Source: Brevundimonas sp. (GTDB lineage Bacteria > Pseudomonadota > Alphaproteobacteria > Caulobacterales > Caulobacteraceae). Taken from it: a stretch of 64,000 nucleotides of DNA. The position numbers were made by a program, and so were the translations under genes. Numbering within the stretch: position 1 is the stretch's first letter; each line of letters opens with the position of its first letter. Below, one piece after another: positions 44,826 through 51,666 of this stretch. The stretch is taken from assembly GCF_003248455.1 (NCBI RefSeq), contig NZ_QFNM01000001.1:1-64000 (forward strand), given 5' to 3'. Below the pieces are notes generated by a model, which had not been told where the DNA came from, made no database searches, and saw nothing but the letters and a program-made list of their open reading frames with translations.

Positions 44826-45674
44826 TCAGTGCGACAGCATCACCGGCGCCGTCATCGTTGCGCTCAACATGTGCTGCGTTGCGCCGCCCAGAATGAAGTC
44901 TCTCACTCTCGAGTGGCCGAAGGCGCCCATCACCAAAAGATCGACGTGGCGTTTCGCGACATAGGTCGACAGGATCTGACCCACGCCTTCACCTTGGGCA
45001 GGGACGACCTCGGCGACACCCTTGACGCCATGACCGGCCAGATGACGAAGGACGTCGACGCTCCGGTCGGCATCGACTCCCGGTTTGTCGCCAGCGACCG
45101 TCACGACCCGAACTTCGCCGGCCTGCTTCAGGATGGGCATGGCGTCGGCCATCGCCCTTGCTGCGGCGCGGCTGCCGTCCCAGGCGAGCACCACGAGATC
45201 AAGGGTCTGCGCACGATCCGGAATAGCGTCGTCAAACACGATCACCGGCTTTCCGGAGTCGAACAGGACAGCGCGTGCGACGTCCTGCTGCCCGTCGTAG
45301 GTCCCACCCAAAGGTACGATGCAGAGATCGCGCGTTCGCGCCGCCGAAGCGACATTGCCCGATATGTCGAACAGCTGGGCGCGCGACTGAAGGGTTTCGT
45401 ACGGGACGCCGGCGGCGCCGGCCGCCGCTGCAAAGGCGATTAGGATTTCGTCGCACTGGCGGCGTGACCGTCCTTCTTCGTCCCGGGCCAGGCCGGTGAG
45501 ATCGATCAGATAGTCGGCCAGATGATTGCTTCTGACCGGGAACGCCACCTCCGCCACCAGGCCGGTGAGCGTGCCGCCCAGGACCCCCGCAATGGCGATG
45601 CCGCGCGCGACCGACTGCGGCGACGCGGGCTCCGGATAGCTGTCGATGTGGAGCAGAATATCCGTCATGGCCAT
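44826..45674 (-). CDS. tandem universal stress protein (UspA family)
   Basis: A 282-residue two-domain Usp. The C-terminal domain keeps VMGAFGHSRVRDFILGGATQHML, the ATP-binding type motif, and ends APVMLSH; the N-terminal domain is less conserved. The start at 45674 (MAMTDILLHID) is preferred because GAGGA lies 8 bases upstream; 45710 is also open but has no such site. An FNR-type site stands 54 bases upstream. It is a paralogue of the Usp at 41527-42360. Confidence 0.88.
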   Translation of the reverse strand: MAMTDILLHIDSYPEPASPQSVARGIAIAGVLGGTLTGLVAEVAFPVRSNHLADYLIDLTGLARDEEGRSRRQCDEILIAFAAAAGAAGVPYETLQSRAQLFDISGNVASAARTRDLCIVPLGGTYDGQQDVARAVLFDSGKPVIVFDDAIPDRAQTLDLVVLAWDGSRAAARAMADAMPILKQAGEVRVVTVAGDKPGVDADRSVDVLRHLAGHGVKGVAEVVPAQGEGVGQILSTYVAKRHVDLLVMGAFGHSRVRDFILGGATQHMLSATMTAPVMLSH

Positions 45675-45727
45675 GGGGCAATCCTCGTTGAATGCCGACA
45701 TTTCCATCATCCAGGGCGACGAGGTCG

Positions 45728-45741
45728 TTGACCCAGGTCAA
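45728..45741. promoter_or_regulatory. FNR/FixK-type site TTGAC-CCAG-GTCAA
   Basis: A perfect inverted repeat (TTGAC/GTCAA) 54 bases upstream of the Usp start at 45674 on the minus strand. Confidence 0.75.
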
Positions 45742-45980
45742 AGACTTGAGCGCAATGGCAGAAAGTCTCCGCCAAGCATATCTGCGTCCAAATGCCACGC
45801 AGGTCTTTTTGGAACAGTTTCATATGCCGATCCCGTCCTCGCTAGAGAAAGTAGACCGGCTCTCATGACTGTATATTGGACTCCCATGCATTCTTTTTTC
45901 ATCATGCGAACGTGATCAGCGACTCCGCAACCAATAACGCTCTCGACCGCTAATTTCATAGAACAATCACGGAGAGAATT

Positions 45981-46199
45981 ATGTCGTCGAACCAGACTGA
46001 ACAGGACGCCGCGCAGGTCGAGATCGCCAAACGGGCGATGGAAATGAAGACAGCTGCGCCGGCGCCCCATCACCCCGCTCCCGACCAGACTTCGAACCCG
46101 GGCATGAATGACACGCCCAATACAAAGATCGCGCCCTCCGGCGCCTTTGATGCGGAGGGCCAACGGCCTGTGCTGGAGCGGTCTCGCAAGGTCCGTTGA
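45981..46199 (+). CDS. small hydrophilic protein, 72 aa
   Basis: The ATG follows GGAGAG 5 bases away. The product is polar and Pro/Ala/Asn-rich (APHHPAPDQTSNPGMNDTP), likely disordered, with no signal or membrane segment. It stands 30 bases before the hibernation-factor gene on the same strand, so the two are probably co-transcribed. Confidence 0.6.
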   Translation: MSSNQTEQDAAQVEIAKRAMEMKTAAPAPHHPAPDQTSNPGMNDTPNTKIAPSGAFDAEGQRPVLERSRKVR

Positions 46200-46229
46200 A
46201 TTTTGAGTTACATACAGTTGGGAGACACC

Positions 46230-46553
46230 ATGGATATTCAGATCAACACTTCGAACAACCTCGAGGGCCGCAATGCCGTCGTCGAGCATTTGGAAACCGT
46301 CGTCCGCGATCGGCTCTCGCGCTTTGAAAACCGCCTGACGCGCGTCGAACTCCACGTCGGGGATGAGAACGGCGACCGAAGCATTGGCGGTGACATCCGA
46401 TGCCAGATCGAAGCGCGCCCGGCGGGTCGGGATCCGGTGTCGGTCAGCGAGCAGGCCGACACGATTGATCAAGCCGCCAGCGGCGCGCTCGGCAAGCTCG
46501 CAACGCTTCTGGATCGGTCGTTCGGAAAACTGACCGACCGAAAAGGTCACTAG
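46230..46553 (+). CDS. ribosome hibernation promoting factor/sigma-54 modulation family protein (short form)
   Basis: A 107-residue S30AE-type protein: MDIQINTSNNLEGRNAVVEHLETVVRDRLSRFENRLTRVELHVGDENG matches the HPF/YfiA fold. It lacks the C-terminal dimerisation domain of long HPF. Such proteins bind the small ribosomal subunit and stop translation in dormancy. The ATG at 46230 with GGGAG upstream is chosen over a TTG at 46203. Confidence 0.82.
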   Translation: MDIQINTSNNLEGRNAVVEHLETVVRDRLSRFENRLTRVELHVGDENGDRSIGGDIRCQIEARPAGRDPVSVSEQADTIDQAASGALGKLATLLDRSFGKLTDRKGH

Positions 46554-46670
46554 GCGCCAAAACCGGTGACCGCCGCGCCGCACTGAAGGGTGCAAGGATC
46601 GCGCTGTCGTGAGGCCTGGGGAATCAGGATCATCCTTCAGACGCGCGACCGACGCGAAGAACCGACGACA

Positions 46671-46696
46671 GGTCCCGGCGCCAAAGGCGCCGGGGT
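46671..46696. terminator. bidirectional terminator-like hairpin
   Basis: A GC stem (cccggcgcc paired with ggcgccggg, AAA loop) between the convergent hibernation-factor and DUF883-like genes. No long T-run. Confidence 0.55.
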
Positions 46697-46708
46697 CTGC
46701 GTTTGCGG

Positions 46709-47014
46709 TCACGATTGTGAGAAGCGGATCAAGGCGAAGGTGGCGAGCAGGGCCACGAGTCCACCGGCGACCACGCTGGTCGTAACGGGATAGGCGCGCA
46801 CAGTCGCCGAAACCTGTTCGCGCGTGGTTGCGGCGGACGAACCTGCCGCCTCGCTTAACTGCTCGGCCGCCCGCGTGATGGCCTCTGCCGAACGTGCGAC
46901 AGCGTCTTCGGCGTCTGCGCCAGTCTTCTTTGCGGCGTCCTGAAGGTGGTTGGCGGCTTCGTCGGCAAGCGCGTGCAGATCACGGCTCAAGGTCTTCAAG
47001 GCGGAATGCGTCAT
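46709..47014 (-). CDS. DUF883/ElaB-like membrane-anchored protein
   Basis: A 101-residue protein with a long alanine-rich amphipathic helix (ALADEAANHLQDAAKKTGADAEDAVARSAEAITRAAEQLSEAAG) and a C-terminal membrane helix (TTSVVAGGLVALLATFALIRF), as in ElaB/YqjD. AAGGAG lies 6 bases before the ATG at 47014. The FNR-type site at 47069-47082 is 54 bases upstream. In family members the tail anchors the protein in the inner membrane; ribosome binding is possible by analogy. Confidence 0.75.
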   Translation of the reverse strand: MTHSALKTLSRDLHALADEAANHLQDAAKKTGADAEDAVARSAEAITRAAEQLSEAAGSSAATTREQVSATVRAYPVTTSVVAGGLVALLATFALIRFSQS

Positions 47015-47068
47015 GGCTGACTCCTTTGGATGACGCCCACACTGAAGCCGACCCCACGCTGCAAGTCG

Positions 47069-47082
47069 GTGATCTGGATCAA
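47069..47082. promoter_or_regulatory. FNR/FixK-type site GTGAT-CTGG-ATCAA
   Basis: One base off TTGAT-N4-ATCAA. It lies between the minus-strand DUF883-like gene and the plus-strand BON-kinase-oxidase-dehydrogenase operon. Confidence 0.65.
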
Positions 47083-47167
47083 GGTGACGACGGGGCGACA
47101 GGCCTAGGGTCCGGCCATCGCAGGACACGCTCTTCTCGAGCAGGCCGCTCCGGCGATGGAGGCCATC

Positions 47168-47704
47168 GTGAGAACCCAAACCTTAAGCACGCTTGTCGGG
47201 GCGGCCCTGTCGTCCGAACCGGAGTTGGACGCCGGCGCGATCACGGTGATGAACGACGGCTGCGTGGTCACCCTAGGAGGTTCGGTCGACAGTCTGGCCC
47301 AGCGGATCGCCGCCCAAAAGGCTGCGCTTCGAGCCGACGGCGTCCACGGCCTGGCGATGGACATTGAAATCAGACGTCCTGGCGAAGAAGACTTTTCTGA
47401 CGGCGCGATCGCCAGGGACGCCGTGGACTGTCTCGAACGCGACAAGATCGTCGCAGGGGCGAAGATCCAGGTCATCGTCGATGACGGCATCCTCACCCTC
47501 AGCGGGAGAGTGCAACATGCTTGGCAGCGGCTGGCCGCGAGCAGCGCCGTGCACGAAGCGCACGGTCTCCTGGGCGTCATCAACGACATCATCGTCTCGC
47601 CCCCCATCGGCGCTTCGCGCAGGCCCGCGCCGTACCCAGGGCGGTCGGCGATCACGCGGGCCTGGCCGGCGCCCGGTGACTACGGCCGGTCGACGACATC
47701 TTGA
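47168..47704 (+). CDS. BON-domain protein (two BON domains)
   Basis: A soluble 178-residue protein with two BON repeats (DAGAITVMNDGCVVTLGGSVDSLAQRIAAQKAALRADGV and AKIQVIVDDGILTLSGRVQHAWQRLAASSAVHEAHGLLGVINDI), each with the conserved Gly in the L-x-G core. There is no signal peptide, so it is probably cytoplasmic. The start is placed at a GTG at 47168 with GGAGG 5 bases upstream; an ATG at 47156 is in frame. First gene of a four-gene unit with the kinase 60 or fewer bases behind. Confidence 0.78.
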   Translation: MRTQTLSTLVGAALSSEPELDAGAITVMNDGCVVTLGGSVDSLAQRIAAQKAALRADGVHGLAMDIEIRRPGEEDFSDGAIARDAVDCLERDKIVAGAKIQVIVDDGILTLSGRVQHAWQRLAASSAVHEAHGLLGVINDIIVSPPIGASRRPAPYPGRSAITRAWPAPGDYGRSTTS

Positions 47705-47764
47705 AACCCTATGCCTGGGTCGGAACATCCGGCTGGCGTTATGGCCCCCCGGGAGTGGCCCTCT

Positions 47765-48823
47765 ATGTCCACATCACTTGATCCGCCTCATGACACCGCG
47801 TTGAATCTTGCGCTGTCCCTAATCTCCGCCTCGGTCGCGCCTGTCTTGCTGCTCGACGGCGACCTTGCGGTCGTCGCCGCCAGTCAGAGCTTCATGGAGA
47901 CTTTCAACGTCGGACTCGAAGATATCCCTGGCGCGCGCCTTGCCGATCTTGGCGACGGCGAATGGAATGTGCCGCAGCTCTGGTCGTTGCTCAAGGCCAC
48001 CGCCTATGGGCAGGCTTCGATCCGCGCTTATGAAATGGACCTCAGGTCGTCGCAAGGCGTGCGTCGCCTCGTCGTGAACGCTCAACGTCTCGACTACGGC
48101 GACGGACACGGTGTCCGGCTTTTGCTCTCCATCCAGGACATCACAAACGCGCTTGAGAGAGAGCGCCAGCGAGAGTCTCTCATCCGGCAGAAGGATGATC
48201 TCATCCGCGACAAGGCTGTTCTGGTGCAGGAGGTCCAGCACCGAACCGCCAATAGCCTTCAGATCATCGCCAGCGTCCTGATGCAGGGTGTCCGCAAGGT
48301 GGGATCGGACGAGAGCCGCGATCATCTGCGAGACGCTCACCAGAGGATCATGTCCGTCGCTGCCGTTCAGCGCCAGCTGGCCGGTTCGGATCTGGGCGAC
48401 GTGGAGTTGCGCGGCTACTTCACGGACCTGTGCCGTAGCATCGGGGACTCGATGATCCGCGATCACAACCAGCTCAGCCTGAAGGTCACGGTCGATGACA
48501 GCATCGCCCCATCGGGGAAGTCTGTCAGCCTGGGCCTGATCGTCACCGAACTGGTGATCAACGCGCTCAAACATGCCTTCCCCAACGATCGCGACGGCGA
48601 AATCGATGTCGATTATCGCGCGCAGGGCGACGGCTGGACGCTCATGGTCTGCGACAACGGCGTCGGCCTGCCCGAAGGTCCAGGCACAGCAAAGCCTGGA
48701 CTCGGCACGGGCATCGTCCAGGCGCTCGCCAACCAACTCGGCGCGGTGATCGACGTGGCGAACGGCAAGCCAGGGCTGCGCGTGTCGATCGTCTGCCCTC
48801 CCTCCACCCTCGCCAAGTCCTGA
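47765..48823 (+). CDS. soluble PAS-HisKA_2/HWE-type sensor histidine kinase
   Basis: A cytoplasmic kinase of 352 residues. A PAS-like N-terminal sensor (APVLLLDGDLAVVAASQSFMETF) is followed by a coiled coil and the dimerisation motif EVQHRTANSLQIIASVLMQGVRK with the phosphorylatable His, and then an ATPase domain (VTELVINALKHAFPNDRDGEI, VCDNGVGLPEG, GTGIVQALANQLG). This is the HisKA_2 class common in alphaproteobacteria. No response regulator is adjacent; orphan receivers occur at 62300. An in-frame ATG at 47711 would add 18 residues. Confidence 0.85.
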   Translation: MSTSLDPPHDTALNLALSLISASVAPVLLLDGDLAVVAASQSFMETFNVGLEDIPGARLADLGDGEWNVPQLWSLLKATAYGQASIRAYEMDLRSSQGVRRLVVNAQRLDYGDGHGVRLLLSIQDITNALERERQRESLIRQKDDLIRDKAVLVQEVQHRTANSLQIIASVLMQGVRKVGSDESRDHLRDAHQRIMSVAAVQRQLAGSDLGDVELRGYFTDLCRSIGDSMIRDHNQLSLKVTVDDSIAPSGKSVSLGLIVTELVINALKHAFPNDRDGEIDVDYRAQGDGWTLMVCDNGVGLPEGPGTAKPGLGTGIVQALANQLGAVIDVANGKPGLRVSIVCPPSTLAKS

Positions 48824-48835
48824 AAGGACGCCCCT

Positions 48836-49555
48836 ATGGTCAACTCCATCCTCTCCCCCGATCACGAGGCGCTGACTGCAGAGCGGAAGGCGGAGCCCTC
48901 CATCCACCATATGCCGCACGGGTTCTCGGACCGGTTCGCCCTGGGGTTCACCAAACTCCTTCGGGTCTGCGCCGACACCTTCTTCGCCAAGCGATACGGA
49001 CACCGGGCCATCGTGTTGGAGACCGTGGCGGCCGTGCCCGGCATGGTGGGAGCGACGATCCAGCACCTCACCTGCCTGCGCCGGATGAAAGACGACGACG
49101 GCTGGATCCGCACCTTGATGGAAGAAGCGGAGAACGAGCGCATGCACCTGATGACCTTCATCGAGGTGGCCAAGCCGACGTACTTCGAACGGCTGGTGAT
49201 ACAACTCGCCCAGGCGATCTTCTATGTCGGCTTCTTCCTGCTCTACCTGGTGTCCGCACGCACGGCTCACCGGGTTGTCGGCTATTTCGAGGAGGAGGCG
49301 GTGATCAGCTACACCCTCTATCTCAACGAGATCGACGAGGGCCGTTCTCCCAATGTCCCCGCACCAGAGATCGCGATCCATTACTGGAAGATGGCGCCGG
49401 ATGCGACCTTGCGGGACGTCGTACTCCTCGTCCGGGCTGACGAGGCTCACCATCGCGACGTCAATCACGGCTTCGCCAGCACCTTGAACGGCGAAATCAC
49501 CGATCGCGCCCAGGCCGCGCCCTACCCTGCCCACGCTGCAGAAATCCGGGCCTGA
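48836..49555 (+). CDS. aox: alternative oxidase (diiron ubiquinol oxidase)
   Basis: A membrane-bound ubiquinol:oxygen oxidoreductase of 239 residues that does not pump protons and resists cyanide. All iron ligands are visible: Glu62 (LETVAAVPGMVG), Glu101 and His104 (EEAENERMH), the Glu in GYFEEEAV (about 152-154), and Glu203 with His206 (ADEAHHRDVNH). A hydrophobic segment (IFYVGFFLLYLVSA) attaches it to the membrane. AOX is uncommon in bacteria. It starts 12 bases after the kinase and 4 bases before the dehydrogenase. Expected use: dumping electrons when the cytochrome chain is limited. Confidence 0.92.
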   Translation: MVNSILSPDHEALTAERKAEPSIHHMPHGFSDRFALGFTKLLRVCADTFFAKRYGHRAIVLETVAAVPGMVGATIQHLTCLRRMKDDDGWIRTLMEEAENERMHLMTFIEVAKPTYFERLVIQLAQAIFYVGFFLLYLVSARTAHRVVGYFEEEAVISYTLYLNEIDEGRSPNVPAPEIAIHYWKMAPDATLRDVVLLVRADEAHHRDVNHGFASTLNGEITDRAQAAPYPAHAAEIRA

Positions 49556-49559
49556 GCCG

Positions 49560-50525
49560 ATGTCTCTTGCGTCTCCTGTCCCTTCGTTCGGCCGCATCGC
49601 GATCATCGGCGCCGGGCACGTCGGTGCGACCGCCGCTTACGCCATCATGCTTCGCGCCCTCGTGCGCGAGATCGTCATCATCGACCAGAACGCCGCCCTG
49701 GCCGAAGCCGAGGCGGCGGACATCGCCGACGCCAACGCCCTGGCGCGACCCGCTCGGGTCTGGGCCGGAGACTACGCTGACGCCGCCAGCGCCGGTATCG
49801 CCGTCATCACCGCCGGCGGCGCAACGCAAGGGTCGCAGAGCCGGCTTTCCGTAGCGGCCGAAAGCGCAGCCATCGTCAAAGACTGCGTGGGCAGTCTGAT
49901 GAGGGCGGGCTTCAAAGGCGTCTTGCTCGTCGCGGCGAACCCGGTCGATTTGATGACCCTCGTCGCCGCCGGATGCTGCGGACTTCCTGCGGGGCGGGTC
50001 ATCGGCACCGGCACTCTTTTGGACACCAGCCGGCTGAAGCAGACGCTGTCGCAAGCGCTCGCCGTCGCTCCGGCGTCGATCGAGGGCCTCGTCCTTGGCG
50101 AGCACGGCGACAGCGAAGTCGTTTGCTTTTCGACGGTCCGGATCGGCGGACAGCCCCTCGATCCCTGCGGTGGAGACCAGCCTCGGATCGACAAGGCCTT
50201 GATCGCGCGCCAGGTTCGTGACGCTGGCTACGACATCGTCAAGGGAAAGGGGTATACCTCCTACGGCGTGGCGACAGCGATCGTTCGCATTTGCGAAGCG
50301 ATCATACGCGACGAGCGCGCCGTTTTGCCGGTGTCCACACAGCTCACCGGTCAGTATGGATTTTCTGGGCTCTGCTTGAGTCTGCCCTGCATCATCGGCG
50401 CAGAAGGCGTGGAGAAAATCCTCGCCCCCGAACTTGATCCGCATGAGGTGGCCGCGCTGGCGACATCCGCCGAGGTGTTGCGGACAGCCTTTGAATCCCT
50501 GTCCGCTTCAGGGCTGATGCCGTGA
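49560..50525 (+). CDS. L-lactate/malate dehydrogenase family protein
   Basis: A cytoplasmic NAD-dependent 2-hydroxyacid dehydrogenase of 321 residues. The Rossmann motif IAIIGAGHVGATAAYAIMLRAL and the catalytic GEHGDSEV (His) are clear, with VLLVAANPVDLMT between. The active-site loop TQGSQSRLSV has the conserved Arg but differs from the typical LDH and MDH loops, so lactate versus malate is not settled; the LDH assignment fits best. It follows the alternative oxidase by 4 bases and could oxidise or regenerate NADH at low oxygen. Confidence 0.85.
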   Translation: MSLASPVPSFGRIAIIGAGHVGATAAYAIMLRALVREIVIIDQNAALAEAEAADIADANALARPARVWAGDYADAASAGIAVITAGGATQGSQSRLSVAAESAAIVKDCVGSLMRAGFKGVLLVAANPVDLMTLVAAGCCGLPAGRVIGTGTLLDTSRLKQTLSQALAVAPASIEGLVLGEHGDSEVVCFSTVRIGGQPLDPCGGDQPRIDKALIARQVRDAGYDIVKGKGYTSYGVATAIVRICEAIIRDERAVLPVSTQLTGQYGFSGLCLSLPCIIGAEGVEKILAPELDPHEVAALATSAEVLRTAFESLSASGLMP

Positions 50526-50533
50526 CCCTGCCG

Positions 50534-50547
50534 TTGACCTGGATCAA
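50534..50547. promoter_or_regulatory. FNR/FixK-type site TTGAC-CTGG-ATCAA
   Basis: 35 bases before the start of the cytochrome lipoprotein at 50583. One mismatch between half sites. Confidence 0.7.
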
Positions 50548-50582
50548 CGACGGGGTGTCGTAACGCGGGTCAATGTCGGGGT

Positions 50583-50999
50583 ATGTCCCTACTCTCCGCC
50601 GCGCGCCACACCGTGGTCCTGGTCACTGCTCTGACCCTGGCCTCGTGCGAGTCCGCCGTTCCCAATCCATCCCAGGGTCCGATGACGACCCAGACTCCAT
50701 CATTGTCGATCGCCCTGCAAACCGAGGCCGCCTCACGCGGACGCGCCCTGGCGATCATCGGCTGCGCGAGTTGCCACGCCATCGATCCCACCGGATCGAG
50801 CGCCTTGGCGTCCGCTCCGCCCTTCCGCGATGTGGTGCGTCGCCGATCGCTTGACGATCTTGAGACAGCCTTCGCCACAGGCCTTGTCACCTCTCACCCC
50901 GCCATGCCCGCTTACGTTTTCAGGGCCAGCGAAATTGACGACCTGGTCGCCTATCTGGAGACGCTTCGGTCGCGGCCGATGTCCGAGGCCTCTCGCTAG
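50583..50999 (+). CDS. heme-c lipoprotein (cytochrome c family), paralogue
   Basis: A 138-residue exported protein. LLSAARHTVVLVTALTLASCESAV has an LASC lipobox, and CASCHAIDPTGSSALASAPPFRDVVRR binds heme through CxxCH; a later methionine in HPAMPAYVF is the likely axial ligand. It shares the layout and several motifs with the protein at 42477-42887 (heme segment, PPLRD/PPFRD, lipobox), which suggests duplication. Both have their own FNR-type site, so they may be periplasmic electron carriers for an oxygen-limited chain. Confidence 0.9.
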   Translation: MSLLSAARHTVVLVTALTLASCESAVPNPSQGPMTTQTPSLSIALQTEAASRGRALAIIGCASCHAIDPTGSSALASAPPFRDVVRRRSLDDLETAFATGLVTSHPAMPAYVFRASEIDDLVAYLETLRSRPMSEASR

Positions 51000-51664
51000 C
51001 TGCGGCGAACCTTTGCTGACGCGGCGCTCTCTTGGGGCCCCATGAAGAGCGTGACTGTCGTCAGGCTTGCCATGACGAACACCGCGCCGACCAGGGCGTT
51101 CGGTCCGAACGCGCGATAGGCCAGAGCGCCGATGATCGCCCCGGCCAAAAGCCCGCTCCACAGAAGCAGGAACGGCGCCCAGCCGAACCGGTCGCCGCCC
51201 ACAAGCGCCGCCGTCAATCGCTTTCCCATCTTCACAAGGGCGCCGGTCATGTAGGTCAAACCGATCCGGACCTCGCCATCTTCCGCAAACACGGTGTTCT
51301 CGGCTCCCATGGCGAGCACCATCGGTATCGCCACGAGCAGCCCGGCCCCAAGCCAGTGAAGAACCACGGCCAACGCGAGCAGAATGGTCACCAGGCCTAG
51401 CACAGCGGGGCGCCGCCAGATCGTGGCGAGCCGACCGACCAGCGCACCGAGCATTACGCCGATGACGAAGGTCACGAGCAGCAAGGCCGCGAGCCCGGCG
51501 TGCGCCGGCTCTTCGACCAGTCCGATCCCAAGCCGGGTGGTGTTGCCGCTCATGAAGGACACGAAGAAGCCCCCCGTGACCAGAAACCCGATCGCATCGA
51601 CATAGCCGGCGACCGCGGAAAAGGCGGCGGCCAGCGCCCGCGTGCGATTATCGGACTGCAGCAC
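50996..51664 (-). CDS. DUF1275/YoaK family membrane protein
   Basis: A 222-residue inner-membrane protein with about six helices; the motif SAVAGYVDAIGFLVTGGFFVSFMSGNTTRLG is characteristic of the YoaK family. Function unknown in the family. The ATG lies 3 bases past the GH65 stop, so it is the last gene of the phosphorylase operon. Its 3' end overlaps the convergent cytochrome gene by 4 bases. Confidence 0.85.
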   Translation of the reverse strand: MLQSDNRTRALAAAFSAVAGYVDAIGFLVTGGFFVSFMSGNTTRLGIGLVEEPAHAGLAALLLVTFVIGVMLGALVGRLATIWRRPAVLGLVTILLALAVVLHWLGAGLLVAIPMVLAMGAENTVFAEDGEVRIGLTYMTGALVKMGKRLTAALVGGDRFGWAPFLLLWSGLLAGAIIGALAYRAFGPNALVGAVFVMASLTTVTLFMGPQESAASAKVRRS

Positions 51665-51666
51665 CG

